This document shows, in pieces, positions 1-9,438 of a stretch of 15,326 bases of DNA. Origin of the DNA: Clostridiales bacterium UBA8153 (lineage in GTDB: Bacteria; Bacillota; Sulfobacillia; UBA8153); contig DMHJ01000098.1 in assembly GCA_003449495.1 (NCBI GenBank), positions 2,117 through 17,442 of the forward strand, written 5' to 3'. A program made the position numbers and the translations under genes. The notes below the pieces were generated by a model. It had not been told where the DNA came from. It did no database searches and was given only the letters and a program-made list of their open reading frames with translations. Within the stretch, counting starts at the first letter, position 1. Each line of letters starts with the position of its first letter.

Positions 1-2691
<2,691 letters not shown>

Positions 2692-2701
<10 letters not shown>

Positions 2702-3444
2702 CTCCCGGCGGCCGCGGCCAGGGCGGCGAACACATGCGGATCCAGGCTGGCCCCTCCTACCAGGGCTCCGTCTATGCCGGGCTGGGCCATGAACTCTCCG
2801 ATGTTCTGGGGATGCACGGAGCCCCCGTACAGGATCCGCTGGTTAGACGGGCTCCCCCGCCTCCTTAGCTCATCTCCTATGAACCGGGCCATTTCCCCGG
2901 CCTCGGCGGCGGTAGCCGCCACGCCTGAACCAATGGCCCAGACTGGTTCGTAAGCGACGATGGCCGGCGGCACGGCGTCCCGGCGGCTGCCGGCTAAGGC
3001 CAGCTCTAGCTGCTTTCCCACCACCTGCCGGGTGTTCCCTTGCTGGCGTTCTTCGCGGGTCTCCCCCACGCATAAGATGGGAGTGAGGGTGCCCGCCCAG
3101 GCGGCCTTGAACTTTAGCTGCACCATACCATCGGTTTCGCCCATGATTCTCCGCCGCTCGGAGTGGCCCACGATGACATACTCACAACCGCACGCTTTCA
3201 GCATGGGCACAGAGATCTCGCCGGTGAAGGCCCCCTGCTCCTCCCAATGTACGTCCTGGGCCCCCAGGGTCAGACCGGTCCCCACCAGCGCTCGGCCGGT
3301 GGCCTCTAAGGCGGTGAAGGGCGGGCAGAGGACGACGGCGCACTCCCCCACACCACCGGCTTCTAGCAGTCCGCGCACGAAGGCCCGGCACTCGGCTTGA
3401 TCCTTGTGCATCTTCCAGTTTGCCACCAAAAGCGGCCGCTTCAT
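2692..3444 (-). CDS. tpiA: Triosephosphate isomerase
   Basis: This enzyme interconverts dihydroxyacetone phosphate and glyceraldehyde 3-phosphate. The 250-residue length is normal. Catalytic residues are visible: Lys 11 in ANWKMHK, His 94 in IVGHSERR and Glu 166 in VAYEPVWAIG. The phosphate-binding GGSVHPQN and LVGGASLD follow. The C-terminal hinge of flexible loop 6 reads GSGVAAT where most bacterial enzymes have GTGKTAT, so the hinge triad KTA is replaced by VAA. ATG at 3444 overlaps the pgk stop as ATGA, and GGGGAGGG lies about 6 nt upstream, so the start is secure. The gene is translationally packed with pgk and gpmI. Confidence 0.97.
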
Positions 3445-4643
3445 ACCGTTCCCTCCCCGGCATCATCAAGGGCGGCGACTCCAGGCAGCTGACGGCCCTC
3501 CAGAAACTCCAAAGCGGCACCGCCGCCCGTGCTGATATGGCGGATCTTCCCGGCCAGTCCGTACTGTTCCAGGGCGGCAACGGAATCCCCTCCCCCCACA
3601 ATGGTGGTGCCGGGACAGGCCGCCACGGCCCTGGCCACAGCCTCGGTACCCGCGGCGAAGGGCTCCAGCTCAAACACGCCCATGGGCCCGTTCCAGATCA
3701 CCGTCCCGGCCGAGGCCGCCAAGCGCGCGAACTCTTCCCGGGTGGAAGGACCTATGTCCAAGGCAGCCCAGCCCTTAGGTATGGCATGGATGGGCACTAC
3801 CCGTGTGACACTCCCCGTTGCCTTCTCCCGGGCCACCACCACATCCATGGGAAGGACCAAGCGGCGCCCCAGCTCCGCCGCCCGGGCCAGGAGGGTCTTG
3901 ACTAACGGGACCTTGGCCGGTTCGATGAGGGAGGTCCCCACCTCCAGCCCTTGAGCCAGGAAGAAGGTGTTGGCCATTCCGCCACCGACGAGTAGCGCAT
4001 CGGCAATGGTCATCAGGTTCTCCAACACGCCGATTTTATCCGCGACTTTGGCACCACCGATGATGGTCACCAGAGGACGCTCCGGCGCTTTCAGGGCCCG
4101 GCCGAGCACCTCGAGCTCCTTTTCCATGAGCATCCCGCTGGCCGACGGCAGCAGCCGGGCGATGCCGGTGGTGGAAGCGTGGGCCCGGTGGGCCGCCCCG
4201 AAAGCGTCGTTGACAAAGGCATCGCCCAGTCCGGCCAGGTGGGCGGCGAGCCCGGGATCGTTGGTCTCCTCACCCGGGTGGAACCGGATGTTCTCCAAAA
4301 GCGCCACCCCGCCCGGAGCCAGCCCGGCCAAGGACTTGGCCACCGTGGGCCAGTCCAGCGAAGGGACGTACACAACCGGATGTCCCAGAAGCTCGGACAG
4401 GCGCCCGGCCACTGCTCCCAGGCGCAGCTCTTCCACGACTCGGCCCTGGGGGCGCCCGAAATGGGATATCAGAATGACTCGGGCCTTCTCTTCGCGGAGA
4501 TAGTTGATGGTGTCCAGGGCGGCTCGCATGCGGGTATCGTCGGCGATGCGGCCATCGCCATCCACGGGCACATTGAAATCCACTCGCACCAGCACTCTCC
4601 GGTTCGCCACGTCCAGCTGACGAACACTTCTCTTTCCGGGCAA
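3441..4643 (-). CDS. pgk: Phosphoglycerate kinase
   Basis: Pgk transfers phosphate from 1,3-bisphosphoglycerate to ADP, the first ATP-yielding step of lower glycolysis. From the chosen TTG at 4643 the product is 400 residues, matching the family. Motifs in order are RVDFNVP (20-26), SHFGRP, IRFHPGEE, FVNDAFGAAHRAHAS, IIGGAKVADKI, LLVGGGMANTF, GPMGVFE, VGGGDS and STGGGA. The frame extends upstream to ATG at 4706 and 4673, but this adds a tail not seen in the family, and GGGAGG sits 9 nt before TTG 4643. A 583-nt region holding a terminator separates it from gap, while tpiA overlaps its end by 4 nt. Pgk therefore appears to head a pgk-tpiA-gpmI-eno unit. Confidence 0.96.
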   Translation of the reverse strand: MPGKRSVRQLDVANRRVLVRVDFNVPVDGDGRIADDTRMRAALDTINYLREEKARVILISHFGRPQGRVVEELRLGAVAGRLSELLGHPVVYVPSLDWPTVAKSLAGLAPGGVALLENIRFHPGEETNDPGLAAHLAGLGDAFVNDAFGAAHRAHASTTGIARLLPSASGMLMEKELEVLGRALKAPERPLVTIIGGAKVADKIGVLENLMTIADALLVGGGMANTFFLAQGLEVGTSLIEPAKVPLVKTLLARAAELGRRLVLPMDVVVAREKATGSVTRVVPIHAIPKGWAALDIGPSTREEFARLAASAGTVIWNGPMGVFELEPFAAGTEAVARAVAACPGTTIVGGGDSVAALEQYGLAGKIRHISTGGGAALEFLEGRQLPGVAALDDAGEGTV

Positions 4644-4652
4644 CCCCGCAGA

Positions 4653-4658
4653 CCTCCC
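4653..4658 (-). promoter_or_regulatory. pgk ribosome binding site that decides a TTG start
   Basis: GGGAGG on the minus strand lies 9 nt before TTG 4643. It favours this start over the upstream in-frame ATG codons at 4673 and 4706, which lack a well-placed purine-rich site and would give an atypical N-terminal extension. Confidence 0.65.
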
Positions 4659-4745
4659 ACTCAAGCAGCCCATGAGAGTACCAGACCTTACTCCCCCAGG
4701 CCCCATGCATTTTCACCTATGAGCCCACACCGGCTGGCGTACTCC

Positions 4746-4774
4746 AGCATATGGCGACCGGCCGGCACGGTCAC
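4746..4774 (-). promoter_or_regulatory. Weak candidate promoter for pgk-tpiA-gpmI-eno
   Basis: GTGACC and TATGCT are separated by 17 nt, each matching four of six consensus positions. It would start transcription near 4739, leaving a leader of about 95 nt before the pgk start. It is the best sigma-A-like match I found between the terminator at 5018-5050 and pgk. The match is modest, so readthrough from gap remains an alternative. Confidence 0.25.
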
Positions 4775-5017
4775 TTCCCGCCGCCACGCTCGTATCCCCG
4801 GCCGGCGGGCTACGCGCACCGGCGCGCTTACCTCCAAAGCTCCCCGTAAGGGACCTCCGGCAGGCCGGCCCGCAGCCTCTGGAGGAGAACGCCGGGTCCG
4901 CCCATTCCGCAGCTGGTACGCCCCGGGCCCTTTCTCTCTCGCGACGGCAGTCTCCTGCCGAAGGCAAACCCGGGCGGCGCGTGATGGGGCAGGCTGCCGG
5001 CCAGGAATTGACTGCGC

Positions 5018-5050
5018 AAATAAAACGGCCCCGGGTTGGACCCGGGGTCG
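5018..5050 (-). terminator. Intrinsic terminator between gap and pgk
   Basis: On the minus strand a perfect 8-bp GC stem (ACCCGGGG/CCCCGGGT type, 5029-5036 with 5040-5047) closes a 3-nt loop. Two more pairs form beyond one mismatch, and the stem is followed within three bases by TTTTATTT. It lies about 177 nt after the gap stop and should end a good part of gap transcription. The plus strand lacks a T-tract after the stem, so the site is directional. Confidence 0.8.
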
Positions 5051-5152
5051 GTTAGTCCTGATCCGGTTCTGCCCGCATACCGCCGTAGTAAGGCCGGCCC
5101 GGTCCGGGTACGGTCGCCCACGGTGCTTCACTCGGGGCCCTCGTACCAAGAT

Positions 5153-5170
5153 GGGAGACCGCCGTCTCCC
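5153..5170 (-). repeat. Hairpin 3 in the gap 3' region
   Basis: GGGAGAC and GTCTCCC form a perfect 7-bp inverted repeat around a 4-nt CGCC loop. No T-tract follows on the minus strand, so it resembles an RNA-stabilising or processing stem more than a terminator. Confidence 0.6.
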
Positions 5171-5174
5171 CGGC

Positions 5175-5190
5175 CAGGGGCACGCCCCTG
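5175..5190 (-). repeat. Hairpin 2 in the gap 3' region
   Basis: CAGGGG and CCCCTG form a 6-bp stem with a 4-nt loop (a seventh pair would leave 2 nt). It is immediately adjacent to the 12-bp hairpin that follows the gap stop codon. Confidence 0.5.
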
Positions 5191-5192
5191 CC

Positions 5193-5226
5193 GCAGGCCC
5201 GCCGCGTGACCCTCCGGCGGGCCTGC
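5193..5226 (-). repeat. 12-bp perfect hairpin abutting the gap stop codon
   Basis: GCAGGCCCGCCG (5193-5204) and CGGCGGGCCTGC (5215-5226) are perfect inverted repeats with a 10-nt loop, starting at the base right after the gap stop (5227-5229). The stem is very stable but has no T-tract. Likely roles are protection of the gap mRNA 3' end or factor-dependent attenuation. Confidence 0.7.
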
Positions 5227-6234
5227 TCAGAGCCTGTGGGCCATTACCTGTTCCACCACATCGGCCACGCGCTCACAGTACGCCCACTCGTTGTCGTACC
5301 ACGCCACCACTTTTACCATATCGCCGACGACCATGGTCAACAGGGCGTCCACCACCGCTGAGTGCCGGTTCCCTTTGAAGTCGGTGGAGACCAGTGGTAC
5401 TTCGCTCACGCTCAGGATCCCCTGCATGGCCCCGGCGGCCTGCCTGCGCATGGCGGCATTGACCTTCTCTGCGGTGGCCGGACGCTCGACGTTGACGACC
5501 AGGTCCAATACGGATACCATCGGAGTGGGAACCCGGAAGGCAAAACCGTTGAGCTTGCCCTTTAGCTCGGGCAGCACCGTACTGATGGCGGAGGCGGCCC
5601 CGGTAGACGTGGGTATGACGGACAGCGCCGCCGCACGCGCGCGCCTCAGGTCCGAGTGCTGTAAGTCCAGGAGCACCTGGTCGTTGGTATAGGCGTGAAC
5701 GGTGGTCATCATGCCGTTTGCAATGACGAATTCGTCGTTGAGGACTTTGGCCACCGGGGCCAGGCAGTTGGTGGTGCACGATGCGTTGGACAGTATATGA
5801 TGGCGGGCAGGATCGTAGCTCTTGTGATTGACTCCCATCACCACGGTCAGATCCTCGTCCTTGGCCGGCGCGCAGATGATCACCTTACGAGCCCCTCCGG
5901 GGTCCAGGTGCGTAGCGACGCGCTGGCGGTCCCGAAACCTTCCCGTGGCCTCAATCACCACCTGCACCCCCAGCTCCTTCCAGGGGATGCGGGCAGGGTC
6001 CCGCTCGGAGGTGACTTGGATACGACTGTCGCCCACGGTCATGGAGTCGGCGGTGGTAGTGACCTGCTCATCCAGTGTACCGTAGCTGGAGTCGTATTTG
6101 AGCAGGTGGGCAAGGGTGGCAGGATCGGTGAGGTCATTGACGGCCGCCACTTGCATACCCTGTCTCTGCCGGGCAACGCGCAAGAAACGGCGCCCGATGC
6201 TGCCAAAGCCATTGATGCCCACCTTGACCGACAT
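5227..6234 (-). CDS. gap: Glyceraldehyde-3-phosphate dehydrogenase, glycolytic type with divergent positions
   Basis: This enzyme oxidises glyceraldehyde 3-phosphate to 1,3-bisphosphoglycerate. The product is 335 residues, the usual length. INGFGSIGRR (7-16) is the dinucleotide-binding turn, and NDLTD with Asp 34 indicates NAD preference. SNASCTTNCLAP carries the catalytic Cys 153, and TVHAYTND carries His 180. Several near-invariant positions differ: GAASAI instead of GAAKAV, PTPMVSV instead of PTPNVSV, GNRHSA instead of GNPHS, DNEWAYC instead of DNEWGYS, and Gln for the Pro next to the cofactor-discriminating Leu. ATG 6234 is preferred because GGAAGG lies 9 nt upstream; the frame extends further but gives an atypical tail. 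It has its own TATAAT promoter and is followed by three hairpins and a terminator. No cggR lies upstream. Confidence 0.95.
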   Translation of the reverse strand: MSVKVGINGFGSIGRRFLRVARQRQGMQVAAVNDLTDPATLAHLLKYDSSYGTLDEQVTTTADSMTVGDSRIQVTSERDPARIPWKELGVQVVIEATGRFRDRQRVATHLDPGGARKVIICAPAKDEDLTVVMGVNHKSYDPARHHILSNASCTTNCLAPVAKVLNDEFVIANGMMTTVHAYTNDQVLLDLQHSDLRRARAAALSVIPTSTGAASAISTVLPELKGKLNGFAFRVPTPMVSVLDLVVNVERPATAEKVNAAMRRQAAGAMQGILSVSEVPLVSTDFKGNRHSAVVDALLTMVVGDMVKVVAWYDNEWAYCERVADVVEQVMAHRL

Positions 6235-6277
6235 ATTGACCATCCTTCCCATGGGGAATGCCCGACCACCCATGATC

Positions 6278-6307
6278 ATTATATCCCAGATCCTGCACGC
6301 TTGGCCA
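6278..6307 (-). promoter_or_regulatory. Sigma-A-type promoter of gap
   Basis: A perfect TATAAT (6283-6278) lies in the rpoN-gap spacer, with TGGCCA (four of six matches) 18 nt upstream. Transcription would start near 6271, giving a leader of about 37 nt before ATG 6234. The weak -35 box suggests an activator or sequence compensation. I saw no paired CGGGAC/TGTC motif of the CggR operator type. Confidence 0.6.
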
Positions 6308-6474
6308 CATTTTCCTGATGGGCCCGGACACACAGCTTCCCAGAAAAGCAGATCCGGGGGTGACCCGCCCAAGCCGCCGGGTCCATGCTGGCATGGCCTT
6401 GTCTAGCTGGCGGCAGCTGGAACCTGCACCGGCAGGCAGGGAAGTTGATGACCGGAGTGAGGGATGGGGCTGGG

Positions 6475-7830
6475 TCAGAAACTCCGGCGCCTGGCCGCCG
6501 CGGGGATGGCGGCAGCTTCCCGGTACTTGGTCACGGTGCGCCGGGAGATGGCGATGCCCTGTTCTCCCAGCATGCCGGCTAGGCCGGCATCGCTCAACGG
6601 GTGATGCCGGTCTTCGGCGGAGACCAGATCCCGAATCATTGCCTTGACGCTTTCCGCGCTGACCGCAGGTCTTGCGCAGCCTGCAGGCACCCCGCTGGAG
6701 AAGAAGAAACGCAACGGGAACAACCCGTGCGGGGTCTGGACGTACTTATTGGACACGGCCCGGCTGACGGTAGATTCATGGAGCGAAAGCTCGTCACCGA
6801 CTTCCCGCAAGGTAAGGGTCCTTAAGCAGCGGATACCGCCGGCAAAGAATCCGCTTTGCCAAGCCACGATGCTCTCCATCACCCGGTACAGGGTCAGCCG
6901 GCGCTGTTCCACATTGCGGGCGAGGTGCGCGGCGGAGCGTAGCCGCTGTAAAACGTAGCTGCGGGTGGCGGGGTCGGGGGTCGTCCCGGCGAGGCGGCGA
7001 TAGTAGGGGCTGATGGCCAGTCGGACGGAGGCGTCGTTGAGCACCACCACGTACTCTCCGCCCACCCTTTCCACGGATAGGTCGGGCACGATATACCCGG
7101 CCTGCAGGTAGCCGTAGTTGGCACCGGGACGAGGGTCTAGTGAGCGTATCACCTGTGCCGCCCGCTCTACAGCTCGCACATCCACTGCCAGGGACTCGGC
7201 GATCAGGCGGAGCCGGCCGCCGGCCAGCTCCTGGAGGTAGCGGTCGACAATGGCCCATATCACTGCCTCTTGGCAATCCCGGGCAGCCAGCTGCAAATGC
7301 AAACACTCACGCAGGTCCCGGGCCCCCACCCCTGGCGGGTCGCAAGCCTGGATCAAGGACAGGACGCGTTCCACCCCGCCGGCCGGCGGGTCCAGGTGGT
7401 GTAGTAAGTCCTCGGCACGCAGGTAACCGTCACCGTCTAGTGACGCCACGAGCAATTCCGCCAGGCGCAGCTCCTCTGAGGTGAGGTCGCTCTCCCGCAG
7501 TTGAGCCAGGAGGTGCTGGTGTAAGGAAGTTTCCTGGGCCCGTAGTTCTACCGGGCGCCGCTCCGGGTCCTTACGGATCGGTGGGAGCCCAAGGTCCGAA
7601 CCATCATCAAAATACTCAGGCCACTCCGGGGGTTCACCATCTCCGCCGCTCCCCTCCGCCACCCCGGCCTCCTCGCTCCACTCCAGCACTGGGTTCTCCT
7701 GCAGCTGCTCCTCCAGGTACTGGGCAAGCTCCTGGGTGCTCATCTGCAGGATCGCGATGCCCTGTCGCAGCTCGGGCGTCATGACCAGCTTTTGCTGCGG
7801 CTGGAGGCTCAGCCCATAGCCCATCTTCAC
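6475..7830 (-). CDS. rpoN: RNA polymerase sigma-54 factor
   Basis: Sigma-54 directs polymerase to -24/-12 promoters and needs an ATPase activator. The product is 451 residues from GTG 7830. Region I (about 1-50) is Gln- and Leu-rich (SLQPQQKLVMTPELRQ). An acidic linker with EYFDDGSD follows, then the core-binding domain. The helix-turn-helix block contains LREVGDELSLHESTVSR and YVQTPHGLFPLRFFFSSG. The C-terminal RpoN box reads SRRTVTKYRE (about 429-438), where the usual motif is ARRTVAKYRE. The start was chosen because AGAGGG lies 7 nt before the GTG; ATG 7824 is two codons later. Gap follows after 240 nt with no cggR between them. No sigma-54 activator gene or clear -24/-12 promoter was seen in the window. 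Confidence 0.95.
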   Translation of the reverse strand: MKMGYGLSLQPQQKLVMTPELRQGIAILQMSTQELAQYLEEQLQENPVLEWSEEAGVAEGSGGDGEPPEWPEYFDDGSDLGLPPIRKDPERRPVELRAQETSLHQHLLAQLRESDLTSEELRLAELLVASLDGDGYLRAEDLLHHLDPPAGGVERVLSLIQACDPPGVGARDLRECLHLQLAARDCQEAVIWAIVDRYLQELAGGRLRLIAESLAVDVRAVERAAQVIRSLDPRPGANYGYLQAGYIVPDLSVERVGGEYVVVLNDASVRLAISPYYRRLAGTTPDPATRSYVLQRLRSAAHLARNVEQRRLTLYRVMESIVAWQSGFFAGGIRCLRTLTLREVGDELSLHESTVSRAVSNKYVQTPHGLFPLRFFFSSGVPAGCARPAVSAESVKAMIRDLVSAEDRHHPLSDAGLAGMLGEQGIAISRRTVTKYREAAAIPAAARRRSF

Positions 7831-7872
7831 CGCTCGACCCTCTCTTCTCCACTCCAGGCCGGTCTGGGACAA

Positions 7873-7937
7873 CCGGTAGGAGACACCCCCAGGAGCATGG
7901 TTTCGCCCCGAAAGTCCGGACTCCTACCGGCCGGTAG
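7873..7937 (-). repeat. Nested inverted repeats and palindrome upstream of rpoN
   Basis: CCGGTAGGAG (7873-7882) and CTCCTACCGG (7921-7930) form a perfect 10-bp inverted repeat. Its loop contains a smaller TTTCG/CGAAA hairpin (7901-7913). The distal arm overlaps CTACCGGCCGGTAG (7924-7937), a perfect 14-bp palindrome. The structure lies 43 nt before the rpoN start. It could be an operator or an RNA leader. No terminator T-tract is present, so the role is open. Confidence 0.5.
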
Positions 7938-7973
7938 CTGCCGGTCTTTCGGCCGGGCGCCAGGCGTAGCCGG

Positions 7974-9216
7974 CGATGCCCGCAGGTCATGGGCCAGGCC
8001 GAGGAACAGCTGATGGCGCTCACGCGCCTGGTAGGGTAAGCGGTCCCCGGTGCCACTCAGGCGGGTCACGACTCGGCGTTGGAGACCGGCGAGCCTTTCC
8101 AGGCTTTCCCCCTGAGAGCTTGCCCGGGCGGGCCCACCGGGAGCGACCCCGACGCAGGATGCCGCCGGCAAGTGGTGGGCCGTACGTCCCAGCTAGAGCA
8201 GGTAAGCGGCGGTCTGCCGCTCGCGGGGGGTCAGGTATCGCGGCGCGAGGCATAGGGTATCCGGACGCTCGGTAGGTTCGTCCGGTACCAGCCGGCACGC
8301 CGGCTGCAATAGGCAACAGGCAAGGGGCGATGGCGGCGCTGCGCCGACCGCATTGAAGAGCGTGTGCGCGTTGGCGATCTGCCTGACTACCTCGGCGGAA
8401 GGCCGGGTCACTCCGGAAACGACCAGAGGAAGCATGACCAGGAAGACCAGGGCACCCAAGCCATTGATGAGCAGGTGCAAAAGAGCTGCGCGCCGGGCAT
8501 TGGCCGCTGCCCCGAGGCCGGCCGGCCACCGGCAACGCAGGTGCCGCTGTTATCCCTGAAGAGAAGGGGGAGGGCGGCGGCGCGGCCGACCAAGCCCTGG
8601 CCTGCCCGGGCCTGCAGCATGCCGATGGTGGCACTGGAAGATTGGACCACTGCCGTCATCAGTACCCCGTCATCACTCCCAAGGGCGGTTGTTACCGGTG
8701 GTATTCCCTCACCAGCTCTGCGCACACCGGGGAATGCACCAGCGGCTCTACCGCCCGGCCCGTCATGCCCATGCCCAGGAGCAAACAGCTGAACCCGGAG
8801 GTTGCCCGGGCCGAGCCCTTCCCCACCCGTCCGGAACCAAACTAGCAAGCCGGCGGTGCCTAGGCCCATGGCCAGCAGGGCTCAAGCGGTAAGCTCGAAG
8901 GCGATGCCATCGGCAGTCAGTGGCGTGCCGGTGCTGGCCCCGTGCACATCCCCAACGCCTGGGATCGGTTCATCATGCCGCCGTTGACCAGGTAGATCAC
9001 CATGACCGTGGTGGCCCTGGACGACTGGATCGCGGCCGTCACCCATGTCCCCGCCACCAGGCCGGTGATGTGATGGCCGGTCAGCAAGGCCGGGACACGC
9101 CGCAGCGATTCTCCTGGTGCAGCGCGCAGGCTCTTGCTCATGAGCGCCATGTCCCACACGAACAGTCCCGGCCCTGCCGCCAACCTCACCGGTATGGATT
9201 GTGGTAGTGGATTCAC
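7974..9216 (-). pseudogene. Decayed Na/Pi-cotransporter family gene (NptA/PhoU-like)
   Basis: Fragments of one membrane transporter occur in order but in shifting frames. From 9216 comes a piece with ALMSKSL, LTGHHITGL and the first repeat QSSRATTVM. Near 8955 the frame shifts to GASTGTPLTADGIAFELTA, which ends at an in-frame TGA (8882-8884). The same frame resumes with ALLAMGLGTAGLLVW, then shifts near 8785 to LLLGMGMTGRAVEPL. It shifts again to the second repeat VVQSSSATIGML and DNSGTCV, and near 8510 to LLHLLINGLGALVFL with IANAHTLFN, ending at TAG (8193-8195). A PhoU-like remnant (LQRRVVTRLS) lies about 8111-7974. Intact relatives are about 540 residues and import phosphate with sodium. 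Flanking genes are intact, so this is local decay rather than poor sequence. Both ends are approximate. Confidence 0.85.
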
Positions 9217-9327
9217 CCCCGGCGGCGGACCGCCCGGCAGTAGTCGTAGCACCGGTCCCGGCGGGGATGTCGCGACAGGCCAAGGCGGCCCATACCTCAT
9301 ATGCTCGGAGCTGACCCCCAACGCTAC

Positions 9328-9346
9328 TGCCCGTGCAGTACGGGCA
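9328..9346. repeat. Small inverted repeat before the transporter pseudogene
   Basis: TGCCCGT and ACGGGCA form a 7-bp stem with a 5-nt loop in the spacer between the P-loop/Asp23 gene and the pseudogene. No T-tract follows on the minus strand. It may be a weak terminator remnant or chance. Confidence 0.3.
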
Positions 9347-9438
9347 ACGAAGGGAATAGACCAGGTCCGGAGGTACGAACAACGTGACCGGTAGATCGCA
9401 TAGGCGTCCGGCCGGGACGCCGCTTGGGCCAGGCCGGG

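Larger units (their letters stand above)
4644..5226. other. Long gap-pgk intergenic region (583 nt)
   Basis: No convincing gene is present. Reading from gap toward pgk it holds three consecutive hairpins (5193-5226, 5175-5190, 5153-5170), a T-tailed intrinsic terminator (5018-5050), a weak promoter candidate (4746-4774) and the pgk ribosome binding site. Minus-strand open frames exist but run through the hairpins and are rich in Arg, Pro and Gly, as expected for chance frames in GC-rich DNA. The corresponding junction is short in many Firmicutes operons. Confidence 0.7.

Noticed and set aside
5026..5050. A tRNA T-arm-like stem in the gap-pgk spacer
   Set aside because: No TTCGA loop, acceptor or anticodon arm can be built around it; the T-tailed stem fits an intrinsic terminator.
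4688..5149. A 153-codon minus-strand frame between gap and pgk
   Set aside because: It reads through the terminator, is highly Arg/Pro-rich and resembles no family I know.
4179..5378. A 399-codon open frame on the plus strand opposite pgk, the spacer and the gap end
   Set aside because: It is antisense to real genes, rich in Pro, Arg, Gly and His, has no motifs and crosses the hairpin cluster; long chance frames are expected in GC-rich DNA.
6288..6306. A possible sigma-54 (-24/-12) promoter before gap
   Set aside because: GG and GC elements are present but 2 nt too close together, and TATAAT nearby explains initiation better.
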